The notes under the pieces: generated by a model | The model's database searches: none | The model's input: the letters and a program-made list of their open reading frames with translations, nothing else | Told to the model about the DNA's origin: nothing | Part shown: one piece after another, positions 47,228-60,700 of the stretch | How the letters are laid out: every line of letters begins with the position of its first letter | Position numbering within the stretch: the first letter of the stretch is position 1 | Translations under genes and position numbers: made by a program | Assembly (NCBI RefSeq): GCF_008831285.2 | Contig: NC_045142.1 | Span: 253,001-317,000, forward strand | Reading direction: 5' to 3' | Origin: Nymphaea colorata | Lineage: Eukaryota > Streptophyta > Magnoliopsida > Nymphaeales > Nymphaeaceae | DNA length: 64,000 bases

Positions 47228-48440
47228 TCCCTTGGTTGAAATACGAGGTAACGAGTGTATCAGTTTTTTGCTCCTCACTAACTCTGTAGGGTTGGAAATA
47301 TCCAAAGGACATTGCACCTAGACTTGTTTCAGAATGTTTTGCTTGAATATGTTAATGCAGAAAATTGGACTTCCTCCCGTGATTTAAGTATCAGTCTTTA
47401 GTTTTGATCAATCATCCATCTTCAGCTATATGTTGTTGGACGTAGTTGTTCCTTGGCTTTGGATAACATCTTCTAACACTGTTCTGGTGCTTCTTGTTTG
47501 GCCTGAAATTGAAGCTTTAAAGCCTTTGGAGATAAAAATCTATAATATGCAGAAAATTCTTCCTAGTAAGACAGTGAAGTAATTAGAGTTTGGGTGGGGA
47601 GTTGTATCATTCTTCAGTGGCCTTCAAAATTGATGAAATTACATCCAACAGTATCTGTCTCTTCAGAGATCTCCGATAAAATTGGAACAATACATCCCAC
47701 AGTAGCTTGTTGTCTGTGTTAATTGCAGGGATGGAAGTTATATGAATGAATGAATTCTGAATCTCCAAAGAAATTGTAGATGTTAAGTCTGTAGCTAGGG
47801 TCAATTTTAATTTTCTTTACACGAAAAACTCATGTTTGAGCATCTCACATTTAGATTTTGTCTTCTCTAGATTCCCTTTGAAGCATAAATTGAAGGCCTT
47901 TTCTTGGGGGAACTATTTCTTCATCTTTGCAGGTAAAGCAGGACAATGTAGGATGGATCACAAGATTGTGTTTAAAAATAGAACAATCTCTGAGTCCACG
48001 ATCACACATTACATAGTCATTTGACTGCGACTTTGGGATGAAATGACTCGTTCTTTGAAGGACTTTGTAGAGCCAAAATTTTTTGTTTCTGTAAACCTGT
48101 TAATGTCCTTCCAGATATGATGGTATATGGGGTCATTGCATCCGATTGTATTACTAACTGCACAAATTATGGTCATAATTTGTAGACCATCATTGTAAAT
48201 CACATCTATATGAGTCTTGCCTGCTTGTGGCAGACTTATAGGGACTGGAGGATTTTGAGAGCCTCATGAAGCCACGGCAGATGCGTGATACCCTTCTTCT
48301 TTCATGCTTCTAGACTGGTGCCTGCATCCAAGAATGGAAGTCTGCTTTCTCTCTCGATGAAAACGAATGTTGATTTGGAAATATCACTCTTAATTTTTAA
48401 GTAGTTATATTTTTGTAAGATTTTGCTTAATGATAGTTCA
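47228..48440. other. RRP15 3' flank
   Basis: Presumably 3'UTR at the start. A donor-like 'gag|gtaacg' at 47248 suggests a possible 3'UTR intron. The rest is AT-rich with no supported gene. Confidence 0.4.
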
Positions 48441-49006
48441 TTACGCAAGTTTTGTTGCTACAATCTTGTAGATTTTATGTGGTTAATTAACATTGATTCG
48501 TGGACTTGATGAGGACAATATTGACATTGTGATTCTGCATGAATCTTTATCCATAGTTTTTTGTGTGTTCTTAGAAAGTACCTTATAACTCCCATTAGAA
48601 GCTTTTGCTATTTTTTATTTCTCATGTTCACACTATTATGAGTCTATGACCCAACTTTTCTGGTTGACATATCATGGTCAGTAATTTTTCTCATTGTCAA
48701 GAAGGCATGCGACATGCCGGCGAATCAGTTCATCTAAGTCACAGATTTGGTTATAGTGCTGTTCTCAAGCTGAGCTTAGCAATCTTGAACTTGGCTCAAG
48801 CCCTAAAGGGCTCACATCAAGCTCGAAACTATTAACTCGAGCTCAGCTCAACTCAGGCTTAGCGTTCTAGCCCCTAATTTATAGTTTATTTACTTCTCAT
48901 AACATATGCACTTCTAATGAACTTAGTAGAACTTAAACAAGCTGTGCATGCCTAGCTTGAGCTTAGCTCATTTAACCAGACAAGTTCACTTTTAGACTCG
49001 AACTTG
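48441..49006 (+). repeat. Dispersed repeat R2
   Basis: Second copy of the ~520-bp repeat described at 34955-35470, same orientation, with small indels. Its 3' half carries GCTCGAGCTCAGCTCAACTC-like motifs. Related GAGCTCG/GCTTGAGC-rich fragments occur at 62640-62760 and 63350-63440. Confidence 0.7.
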
Positions 49007-49640
49007 ACTTATTTTAGCTCGAGCCGAGCTCAAGTGCCCTGGATTCATTGTGCAACCGGTCAATTTGAGTAAAACGATGTAATAATGGGATTTAAAGTGG
49101 ATGGGTACACCCTTAACACCCATATCTGGTTTTTTTTCTATGACGTGTTTTAATGAGAATGAAAAGTTCCCTTCTCACGTCAAAATGTCTTATATGAGTC
49201 TATTCTGAAGTTAATTTTAGAACTTAAAATAAAATGTCACCGTTCTTTTTTAGTGTTTATTTAAAGGAAACGGCCTTGGGCATAAATCCCGCAAGGCCAG
49301 TCACCATTTCCCCTTGTCAGGGTTAAAATGTACGTGATTCACCTGGCCATACGAGTCTGAGATTGACGCCCCAACAGAACACTGTTAAGAAAGATCTGTT
49401 TCGGGTCCTGATCCATTTAATGACTCATGTCTTACAACCTACACTGCTGCCATATCCAAGGTGACATGCAACCCGGGTCGGGTCCTATTGTTCAGATCTC
49501 CATAACAAGTATCACTGGGATCCTTGAGAATGCCCTGCCAAAAACGAAAATGTTGAACAACAAGAACACGCAAACCCTGATCCAGATTTCTCACCAAAAA
49601 ATAGATTTTAGGATTGAGGGTAGAAGAGTAAATGTTTCTT

Positions 49641-49649
49641 AAACCCTAA
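49641..49649 (+). promoter_or_regulatory. Telo-box upstream of RPL35
   Basis: AAACCCTAA, the plant telo-box, about 80 bp before the RPL35 start codon. The motif is common near the transcription start of plant ribosomal-protein and translation-factor genes and supports growth-linked expression. Its use here is inferred from position. Confidence 0.7.
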
Positions 49650-49729
49650 AACAAAACCAGAGCGTCCCGCTTCTTTCTCTCCGTTCAGTGTCGCCGATTG
49701 CGTAAGGAATCCTCACTTGGGTCGTCGCC

Positions 49730-50371
49730 ATGGGTGAGTTTGCGTCTGATTGCTAGGGAATGCAATTTTGGGATTCTGTTTTTGGGTTTCTCTTTTGTGT
49801 TGTCGGTTTCGTCTCATTTTTCCGTTTTTCCTGACGCTCTTTTATGTTCATGTGGTTTTGCTTGGGTTCTCCATTTCCCGATCAGCGAGGATCAAGGTTC
49901 ACGAGCTCAGGACTAAGTCGAAGACGGAGCTTCTGAACCAACTGAAGGATCTGAAGGCCGAGCTCGCGCTGCTCCGCGTCGCGAAGGTCACCGGCGGTGC
50001 ACCGAACAAGCTCTCCAAGATGTGATTCCTTTTCTTCCTTCTTCTTCTGCGTCTTTCATTTTGTAGGGTTCGGTTTGGGGGTAGGGTTCTATAGTTTGCT
50101 TCTTGATTGGGATGACTTAGGTTTTTTCCTCTGTTGCTTGAAGATCGGATCGTCTTCTTTTCCTGTTGGGGGCTAAGTTTAGGTGTCGTTTGTTCTTTGG
50201 TCGAATGCAGAAAGGTTGTGAGGCTATCGATCGCACAGGTGCTGACGGTCGTCTCGCAGAAGCAGAAGGCAGCGCTTAGGGAGGCATACAAGAAGAAGAA
50301 GTACCTGCCCCTCGACCTCAGGCCTAAGAAGACCCGAGCCATCCGACGACGCCTCACCAAGCATCAGGTAG

Positions 50372-50415
<44 letters not shown>

Positions 50416-52155
50416 GCAAGATTACAAGTTCCGATGTTAACACGTAACTCTTTTTTAGCATCCACTTAGATGAATTAGTTAGTTTTTGCTTTGAAGTTAT
50501 TAATTATATTTTACAGACTATGTTCGCACAAGTCGATTGTTAAAATGCCGTTGTGTTGGTTGTTTTAATTCATAACATAATTCATTAAATTCACTAGGAA
50601 CCTGGAATCTAAACCGATTGTTGGGTTGAAGGCCCAGTTAGATTCCTGGTAGTCCTGACATTTAATTATTGAATCGTATGGCTTTTCGTGCACAACTTTT
50701 AGTACATAAAATAGGAGCTATAGTGTATATTTTTTTAGTCGTACTTGATCGGTCGGTTATACCTCACATGACTGCCATGATAAGTTTGCTAGATTTATGT
50801 GGGGCAACGTGAGGAGATGCAATATCAGTAGTTTCTGATCGTGATGCCTATTTCTCTCGCTGCAGATTGTGCCTCTCCTCCATGTGGTCTTCATAAGAAA
50901 CCAAATGTTGGACTTTACCTTTTCTGAACAATATGAATATGATATTGTGTAGATGGCAATTATTCCTGTTCCAACTTTACTAGGTGTTTCATGAGGCGGT
51001 GTGTCTTATAATGCAACACTTTTTTATGTGGAGCTACAAAATATGCTTTTCAAGTTAACAATTTCAATTATAAGGTGTAAAGGACACGCTGAGTGTGTGA
51101 CCATTTCATTCGTTAGTACCATTTTGGCTTTATCAGTTGGGGATAATTCTGCAACTGGAGATGTTTCTGAGGTTTTTATCTGATGGATTATGTCAATTTC
51201 TCTTCGTGGAAGCATGCTTGAAATCGTGCATATACATAATCTGTTTGAACTTTGAACAGATGCGGTTTTTAAGTAAGATTGCAGTTCTTTTATGACTAAT
51301 TTGATGTGTGAGCGTCTAGGAGGTCTTATAACAACAATGCTACTGCTACCTGCTTTGAGCCAAGGTGGGTGCATAACTGTTTGTCTGATGGTTTCCAATC
51401 ATCTTTAGAGGTTGGAAGAGTTTTGATGGTAGTTGCCATATCAGTGGTATCGTGGTAAAAATATAGGGGTCAAGCAACAAGTTTACCTAGGATTCATGGC
51501 AACAATTTAAAAATGCCCGATACTATTTTATCGAGGCTCTGTCTTTAGGATTTGCCAATTATGGTTATTTGGTGCCGTCAAATTGTATCACAGTATTGAG
51601 CTGCGAACCTGATGTTGGTTAAGGTGCTGAACACCGTGGACCGCTCTATTTCTTTCATTTGTTTGAATTAGCCACCTCACTTTTACATAAGTGATATTAC
51701 ACATTACATACTAATTCATCATTGAGAAAGTGACATGTATGGTTAATATCTTGATGCTGAAATTCATAGATAGTGTGAAGTGTGAACAGTAAGAATGTAT
51801 GTCACAAATTAGACCAAATCTTGGTGATCATTGTCGTTGATTTTCCTCACGAAAAAAGGAGCTTACTGGCGATTGCTAATTGATATTAAGTTTACATGCA
51901 TGGGTTGATAATAAATCAGCGATTGCTGTTTTAGCTTCATGCCTTCCTTCTAGCGAAGATCTCTCTCTCTCTCTTCCTGCCAACCAATCCCAACCACACA
52001 CCTCCCAAAAAAAAAAAAAACCCCAACCCTTGTTGGTTGTTTTCCTCGTGAAGTTCATTCATGTATGGTTCTACGTGCAGGAATCTTTGAAGACGGAGCG
52101 CCAGAAGAAAAAGGAGAAGTACTTTCCTTTGAGGAAGTATGCCATCAAGGTGTAG
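49730..52155 (+). CDS. RPL35: 60S ribosomal protein L35 (uL29)
   Basis: Large-subunit ribosomal protein at the polypeptide exit, where it helps dock SRP; 123 aa, the usual length. Coding exons: 49730-49733, 49886-50021, 50211-50367, 52081-52155. The first holds only ATGG; splicing creates [10 protein letters not shown]. Family-typical segments are [57 protein letters not shown] and the C-terminal [15 protein letters not shown]. All three introns are GT-AG and phases agree. Without the split first exon the protein would lack its initiator, so the four-base exon is well supported. The third intron is 1.7 kb and opens with a (CT)n microsatellite six bases after the donor. A telo-box lies upstream. 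Plants usually carry several L35 copies; which one this is cannot be told. Confidence 0.97.
50374..50412. repeat. (CT)n microsatellite at the RPL35 intron 3 donor
   Basis: (CT)~19 beginning directly after the donor hexamer GTAGAG at 50368. Confidence 0.97.
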
Positions 52156-54054
52156 GTAGTTGAGTTCTATAGGTCTTGTCATTTTTTTTTAAATGAGTTT
52201 TAAAAACATGTGTTGAGTTTTATGCGGAATGTATCGTCTGTAAGATACTCTTCTGACATTATTTTCTGCAATTTGGATTTTGTATTGGAAGTCCCATTTT
52301 TTCCGTTATTGTTCTACAAGATCTTAGCGTAGTCCTCAGTTGGGAACTGCTGCACTTTTCTTCCCCCAAAGAAAGTTGGGGGGCTCCTCATGGACTGATG
52401 GTAGTGAAACAATGACACGTTTCATTATATGTGAGATCATAGTTTTCTTATGAAAATAACTCGCCCTTGCAACGATTCTTGGATGATAACGGGATAGTTG
52501 CCTCTTTCTAATACGCAAGCTTACAAATTGACAGACGGCAACTCACTTCCATGATTTGCACTTTCATTGGTCTCCATGGTCCGTTTCATTTGCGTTCCTC
52601 CTATCTACTTCCGTTGATCTCAAGCATCACTTGTCTGTGCTTGCATCACATAATCTCTTAATAAAGTTTGCTGAGCTTCCAAACGAAATAAATAACGATG
52701 AATTCTTGTTTTTCTTTGTATCGACAATGTTAAATCCATTAATACAGGACACAAGTCCGTCCCCACGTTTTATGTGAGGATTTTTTGGAATATTCCGTGG
52801 GTTGTTAGTCATCGTTAAAAACTGGGTTTCGCTTGGTGAAGTAAGGTTTCGCTTGATGTAGTCAGGGTTTCGCTTGGTGATCCAATCTAGCATGTAGTGA
52901 ATTAATCGATTACACTTTCGTAGGGGTGGATGTGTCAACTAGCAAAGGTAGTTCTGAATATCAAGTACTAACATGGTATTTAATCGAGTGATATTTGGTT
53001 AATGTGCTGGTTCCAACACAATCAGGACAATCAATCCCGTTGACACATCACCCGGACAAGTGAAAACGAGAGGACTTTTCATTACAGCTAATCGTCAGGA
53101 CTTTAAGGGGAAAGTCATGTTTCAGCTCCTGAAGGGTGCTATTCCGGACATGTTCGATTGTTCTCCGCTTCATTGAAGTTACTGCATAGGTCCAAGGCCG
53201 CATGCATTTCCTCCTGCAGTACCTATGGGCATGTGGCCCCGGCTAGAAATCTGTGGGAATCCTCGGGTCCCCTTCTCTATTCGTATTTGTGCCATGACAT
53301 TGTTCCAGATAATTATTTTAAAGAACATAGTGGTCGAACATGGCAGGATAGTTGAGAAGAGAGATGCAACTCATTGCTTCGATTGTAAATTTTCCAGTGC
53401 CTGTGCAAAGGTACACCTCTTGGAAAGATCTGACGCATTAATAATCATCTCAAACTCAGAAGCCTTGTCTTACAAGAATCAATTACAAAAATCCATCCCA
53501 CTTGCATCACCATGCTGAACAGTATTCGCCTCTCTAATTGCCCTCAGGCTCAAATATGTACAACCACTTCATGATTGATGCTCGCGGATGGCACAGGCCT
53601 TCTATTCATTAATTAATCCGACATATCAAAATGATGTACACAACTTTATGCTGTTCAAACTAAATAAAGTAGTCAAAATGTTGTTACAAAAAACCGCATG
53701 CACAAAAGCATTTTCCTGTACATTCACAAGCATGCGAATCTAAGGTAAGCTACAAGCACTTCGCCCTAACTGATAGATTGAGCTTGGTTAGTAACCCTCT
53801 GCTCTGTAGCTCGTACTCAATAACGATATGGAAATTTGATGGAGAGAAAGAGAGAGAGAGTACCCCAAATATCCATCTGACAGATGCCGTCCTGATTAAC
53901 ACTCTGGAAATTTGATCCAACTTAAGACGCTGCAAATGTTACTTCTTACTAGTCACTCCCAGTCCTTTAGCATCGATAATAAAGCAACCTGATGAAAACA
54001 GAAATTCTATTCAGAAACAGGTGCAAGAACGATAAAAAGGTCCTCTGTAAAAGT
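52156..54054. other. Convergent 3' flanks of RPL35 and the unrecognised gene
   Basis: Starts with the RPL35 3'UTR and ends with the 3' side of the minus-strand gene. Open frames such as 53158-53355 and 53225-53518 have no recognisable features. A three-fold 'gggtttcgcttg' motif at 52826-52878 is a minor repeat. Confidence 0.45.
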
Positions 54055-57000
54055 TTAGTTCTTAGGCCTCACTTCTTCTTTGGGGCGTAGGTAACTCCCA
54101 AGTTCTTCATTTGAAATGTTATGACCAGAACTAAAGACGTACAAACCAAGTAGAGATCGATAGTATCCCTTCTCTATTTCTTCCTCGCTTACCTGCAGTC
54201 AGCAACACACGTTCAAAATGCACTCATGCAAAAAGATGGAAGACATCCATGAACTTGCAAAGGAGATTGCATCCTGATAAGAAGGCACAGGTGATGTTGA
54301 GTAACAGCACCCAGTGCAAAACGACTTTTCTATAGATTTCAATAGTTGTGTGCTTCTACTGATGACAATTGATGTTGTTTCCACATAATTTTTTGCAATA
54401 GAAACTATTCCTTTTCACCAAGAAGATGCCATAATGACTAGCACTAATGATGCACACAATATGGCTTACTTTCTTCCTACTGGTCATGTCCAGTGATCTA
54501 CTCCATGAAATGATAGACTTACTATGAAGTGCTTTACGTTATTAATCCCCCAATGTGGCTAGACCGAGATATTTTAGTATGAAGTGAGAACTGGATATTG
54601 TTGCAAAGAGTCTTTGGATACCCAAGAAACTCAGGAAGGAAGAAGAGGGACCACATGCAGATTCCCTTTTCGTACTTTGAGCTCTTGGCGAGCAAGGTCC
54701 TCTAAAGCAATGTCGACTAAAGATTGGTTATATCTCCATAAGCATACTTGACTTAGCAATTGAAATTATACTTTTTAGTGTTGGCAGAACTTTGCAAAGA
54801 AAAAAGTTAAACAAAAGAATTCAAACTGGGAAACAATATCCTTCTTTTTTTAAAATTTGTTTTTGAGGAAAAATGAGCCCTTGTGATAAAAGTTTGTTTC
54901 ATAATTAGTACAGGCCAAATAAATCTCATGTTTTTTGTTGCGGAAAATCTACAAAGGCAAACCTTTTATCCACAACCAAATGACCCTTGAGATTTAGAAG
55001 GTAACTAAGAAATAGGTTTTGAGTACAAGAAGTGAGAACAAGGTCCTCAAGAAAGAAAGGAGAAACACATACAAGATGCATGAGACACTAACCGATCCAA
55101 TGTAGACCCCATGAGAACTGTGCAACTATGTCAGACACTTAAAATTTTAAGCGTCTACAGTTGTAAAACCTAATTTGCTGAAAGAAAAAAATTGGATCTT
55201 TCCAAGCACAGCTAGAATTTTTTTTTTCTGCATACAGGAAAAAGCTAGTAAAAGTACCACAAAGAAAGAGCGAAGAAATAATGTAAAAACCATATAAACA
55301 ATTCCTTCAAAAGTTCTCTTCTTTGGTGGTGGACCATTATTTTGTAAAAGCAGATTGTTTGATGTGACTTGCAGTCAATAAGATTACAAATTACCACCTC
55401 GAGAGCATATGCAGGGAGCAGTAAAACATAAAATTTCTGGAGATGAACAAAGATATGAATCAGATGCATATACCAGATGCAAGAGAAGGAGTTCAATAAT
55501 ACAATCTTCCCAATCAATATCTTTTTCTCCAGCCTGCTGATAAAGTTTGCTTGTACTGCAGCTTGCCACATCCGTATACTCTTCATCGTCTGAAACATTA
55601 TCCTGCTCAGTCAAGCTCCTCCTTTGCGATGATATCTTAGAATCCATAATTTTGTTGATTCGCAGCTTGGCAGCTTCTATCTTTCTTCTCCTCCTGAAGC
55701 ACAATGAGATTAAAAAGTAAGAAACAAAAATTGTACATGTTTTTTAAGGATGAGAAACGGCTCACTATGGCCACAGATTGTTGGATTTGGATTGTTGATC
55801 ATTAGCCACCTAGTGATTCTGATTTTCTGTAGTTACATAAAAAATTGATGGTAGAAAAACAAACCACACAGTGTCAACGGTTAAGAAATCTTATAAGCTC
55901 TGAAAAGTGTCTGTATGGTATAACAATTTTTTCTACACTATACTTTCTGGCTTTGCATTTTCTTTTAAATCCTACTTGGATTTTAAACCTCGATGCATCT
56001 TTCACAATGGAAAGATTATTACAGTTAATCGTTGATTCCATTGATAAAGGTGTTTGAAAATTGAAACTCAAATATTTGTAGGACTTCATATAATGATAAT
56101 GAACTGAAAAAAAAAAAAGCTACAAGTGAAGGATAAACATGATGGCAGACAGACCTCATATAAACATCCATGCTTGTCAGAAAGGATGGAGGAAAGGAAT
56201 CCAGTCCAACATCTCTTTCAAGAAGTTCATGGGATGAAACTCTTTTATTTAAATGACAATTCAAGATGCCAGCATGTATCTTTTCAGGAGGTGCTGGCAC
56301 AGTATCCTTCTTTCGCCTTTTTGCACCACATACTCCTTCTGCATCTCCCAACAAAGTTCTAGAAACATCCCTCTCTTGGAACCTTGCATATGCATTCTTC
56401 AAACACTCTACTGAAAGCTTGAGCTTTTCAGAATTCAAATGTGTTGCATGTGCTAATGACATTTCCTGAATACCTATGTCATCGGATTCGGACTCGGTGT
56501 TGCTTGCTTTAGTACATCTATGGATGGAAGATCCAGAAGGCAAGTCCAAGAGCTCATCCAGAGCAGCTTTTGCAGAGTGACTGGACCTGGAGCCGATTGA
56601 AAAAGTCCCTACCTTCTGGCATTGGGCCTCTGGAAGTGACACATTTGGCATAGCTGTTGCCTTTATCTTTGATTTCACCTGCATAAACTTTAAAAATAAA
56701 AAACAAAAGAAAACCATATTAATGTCCTCCCAAGAAAAGATGCTAAGATAGAACTGGTGAAAGACACCAAAGGCATTAACTGCAAGTGGCTAGCAACAGA
56801 AACAGTAATAGAACAATGCCATATTAATCGAGATGCTATAGGTTGAAATCTTTCCCCCATTAGTTGGTTCTTAACTTTCATAACTACAGCTTCACATCCA
56901 GACGCTTTATCCTTCCAACAGGCAATATAGAAGAGCAACTATCTAATCAAGTTAAAAGAAACATGATTTTTGCCTCATTTCTCATGACAGTAAGAAGTGC

Positions 57001-57669
57001 ACCAATAATGGGGATGTGTGATCAAAACCAGCGCCATAAGATATAGGATCTCTCACAAATTGTTCATCCTATGTAGTATTTGCTTTGTCCTTTATTTGAG
57101 TAGTCGCTTATCATTCATTTTAGTCATCATTAACTTTCTCACTGCTTGCCATCAATCCAATGTGGGCCCAAAATATTAAAAAACATAGGTATCTGCATAT
57201 TATTCTGGTTCCGTAGCTCAAGTTGCAAAAATTCTTTACTTAAAAAAAAAAATCAGAATTTACCGTTTGAAATTTGAATTATTTTATCATATATCCACAC
57301 AGAAATGAACAATATATGCAAACAAAACATGATTACCATGACTTCTTGAATGACATAAGGTGAAGCTAGATATGAGGCTCTCATACTATGCACATGAGGT
57401 TCCTGCCTCGGATTATCATGTAACATGGAACTCCCATTAAGAGCATCGTTACAAAATCAAGAGCAGTTCTCTCCTGCTCATAGGTTACTAAGGCAAGTAC
57501 CTTAGCCACGCCTAATCCACCAATGCATTCATCCCAAAAAAATCAACTCTATTTAAATTTAATATTTTATTCAATGCCACAACTATCATACAGTGACATG
57601 ATTTTTCTTGGACATTAATTGGAGTTTAGTTTTGCTCAGGAAGATCTAGGAAACTAAAAAATATATTAC

Positions 57670-57710
<41 letters not shown>

Positions 57711-60700
57711 GAGAAACTTAATGGAACTATCAATTTTCTTGAAAAAACATTGAAAAAAATTCAAAATAATTACTAAAATGTTAAAAGAAAAAAAAGAGTT
57801 TAGAATATATTAAAAGAATACTTTTTGAATTTGCAAGTTGGCCATATTTTCAAGGTATCATGGTTTTGCACGCTTTTTCTTTCTTTTTACAATTAAATTT
57901 GAAGAAAAAAAGGTGATACTTTTACAGTGGTTTTATCATATAAATGGAACTTAGATCACCCTGATTTAAATAAACAGGGCCAACTGTTAGCTTAAACAGT
58001 TAAACAATCCACATTTCTCAGCCAGCTATGCAATCGTTCCATGTCAGATCCAGCAACAGAAAACATAATTGGATCCAAACCCTTTCACAACCCCGAGTAG
58101 GTTCTCCCTCCTCATGAGGTTCCCAACCTCTGCATGCTCTCCGTCCTCCTACCGCTGTGCTACAAACATGTACATGTACGATGCCTAAAGATAATCAATC
58201 TCAAATATCATAGAGAACAAATTTCAGATTACAAAAATAAATTTTGGAAAGTACATGCTCTCCTAAAGCACATTTTCAGAGCTAATACTGTTCCTAAGAG
58301 ATAAATAAGATCTCAAAATTGAAGAAGTAACTGGCCTACTACTCTCATCAAATTAGTTAATCTAACCCTTCACAAGGTAAAGAGTAAAGACCTAGAGAAA
58401 CAGATAAAAAGGAAAAAGCTGGATAGGACACATAAGAAAGGAAAAACACAATGTTATACTGTGATTGGAGAATATGGGGATGAAAAATGTAAACTAGAAA
58501 AATAGGTATATTTAATAGCCATGAGAATTTAAAAGAAAGACTACCTGAATAATGAATGGTGCATGATGCACTAAACTTTTGCTTGTCACATCTCCTCCCC
58601 AGGGCAATTTTTTTGCAACCTTAACTAAAGACCCCTGTATACGTATGGTAAGTTCAGGAGCAAGATCAAGATCAAGATCAAGATCAAACAATCACTATAT
58701 TAACTAATAAATTTCACAAGTACAAAGTTAAAAAAAGTTCCATGTAATGTAGAATATTGCCAATTATAAACTAAAAAGAAACCAGAAATAGGTTTGTAAT
58801 GTATGAACTTTTTGAGCAAGAAGACTCATTCGCAATTATGGGTTCCAAAGAAGGCACCTCGTCAATATGCATCTTGATATTAAAAATTAGAAAGCAAATG
58901 TTAACAACCTTGAGCAAATGTGTGATATACAAGGTAATAGGAAAAAAAAAAGCAGTGAAAAATTGCAGAAAAATCTGTTCTTCACCTTTGCATACAAGTC
59001 ATAAGAGTTATTGAGGGAATGAGAAGCACTAAATAGGAAGATCAGCTGGTTCCCTTCTTCAATGGTAAGTTCATGCTAGTTCTTTTGACATCAAGGAAGT
59101 TCATGGTGTAGTCTTGTGACAAAGGTGCAAGGAAAAAAGAAATATAATGTATATAACCATACTTTTACAGGAACAAAAAGAAAAGCTACAAACTGTGGGT
59201 GCAGACCACAAATTGCTTATGAAGCTTTTACTGCTTTTGTTTGTGGGTTATTTCTTTTAACTATGACATGACTAAGCAGTCGACAAGAGGATGACATAAT
59301 GGTTGTAAGTCCACAACGTGATTGTGAACAAGATGGGACACAAAGCAAGATGTCCAAAACATGGAGAATCCCCATTAGCCTGCTATTCAAATTAATGGTT
59401 TGTTAAATCATCATTGCTGAAGGTCATAGCTTCTAACCTATCCTTCAAACAGTCACAATGTATGTTCAAATCTTTGCCCACTCATCATTTTTCAAGAATG
59501 TTAATACAAGACACAAATTCCAGAACAGTTACAAGCTTATGATGACAACAAATATCAAACTAAAAAGGTTTCCTTGCTAATCTTTAACAGACCATTTTTC
59601 TTCTCCCATAGACTTGAAACAAAAAACACAAAATAAATTTAGAAAATAGAAGTTATAGCAAGAACATGAGATGATTCAGTACCAGACAATATTTTGGTGG
59701 AAGATTTAAAAAAAAAATAGAAAACGAAAATGTATCGCTTTAGCAGCTTAGCTAATATTTAGAAATGAAATCATTGTATAAGAGCAAAAGTTGTTAAAGA
59801 GATACCTTTCTTTTGTATATTTTTTCAAGAACTTCCAACAAAATACTGTGTGGCAGGGGACACCAAATGATCAAATGCTATAGAAACTAAAAACAAGTAA
59901 AATAAAACCTGGAGCTCTTTAAGTCTTTGCCTGCTGGTACTCTTACATGCAGAAAGCTCCTTTGAAATCTCATCTACTCCAACTTTCACCTGCTTTTAAT
60001 AGGGATTGCATGACTTCACTACCATGTGGTAACAATGGATAAATTATATAAAAATGCAGGAATACGAGCCAGCAAACATGTGATAACTGGTGCATGTAAA
60101 TTAATCGGCAATGGTTCATATAAATTCAGAATATGCATGTAAGGTATCGTAAGCATTCAATGGAAGAAACAACCAAAGAGTCCATAAAATAATTCACTGA
60201 TAAAGAATCTGTAAAACATACTCCGTTGATCTCTGCAACAAAAGCGACTATAGCAGTAATCATCTGCATAATAAACACAAGATGGGAATTAAGTTGTTTT
60301 TTAACGTTGAATACCATAATACAAGCATATCACAGAACTAAAGGCATGCCAGGAAATGATGAGAAAGAAACTGGATTCTTTGACAGCTGAAGGCATGCCA
60401 TGAGAGTTCATGAGGTAATACCTCTACTGAGAAAAGCACTAGGTGTAGCCTAGGAGATGACTTTAGTGGAGAACCTAGGCAGGACTAACAAGAAAAATAA
60501 TAATAATAATAATAAAGTGCAACAATACTCGTTAAATTTAACAAGAACATTGAAGTACTTCTCAATGAAAAACATATAACCATCAATTACGAGAATGGTG
60601 CTCATCATTGTTTGTTCCTAAAGCATGATATATACCAACTTCCTAAAAGTCAACTTGTAAATATCTAGTTCTAATTCCTAGCACCTAAAAGCCTAAACTA

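Noticed and set aside
49899-50360. 153-codon minus frame over RPL35
   Set aside because: Antisense shadow of RPL35 exons 2 and 3.
47228-52155. RRP15-RPL35 proximity considered as a ribosome-biogenesis cluster
   Set aside because: Only two genes, 2.5 kb apart and with separate promoters; no evidence beyond coincidence.
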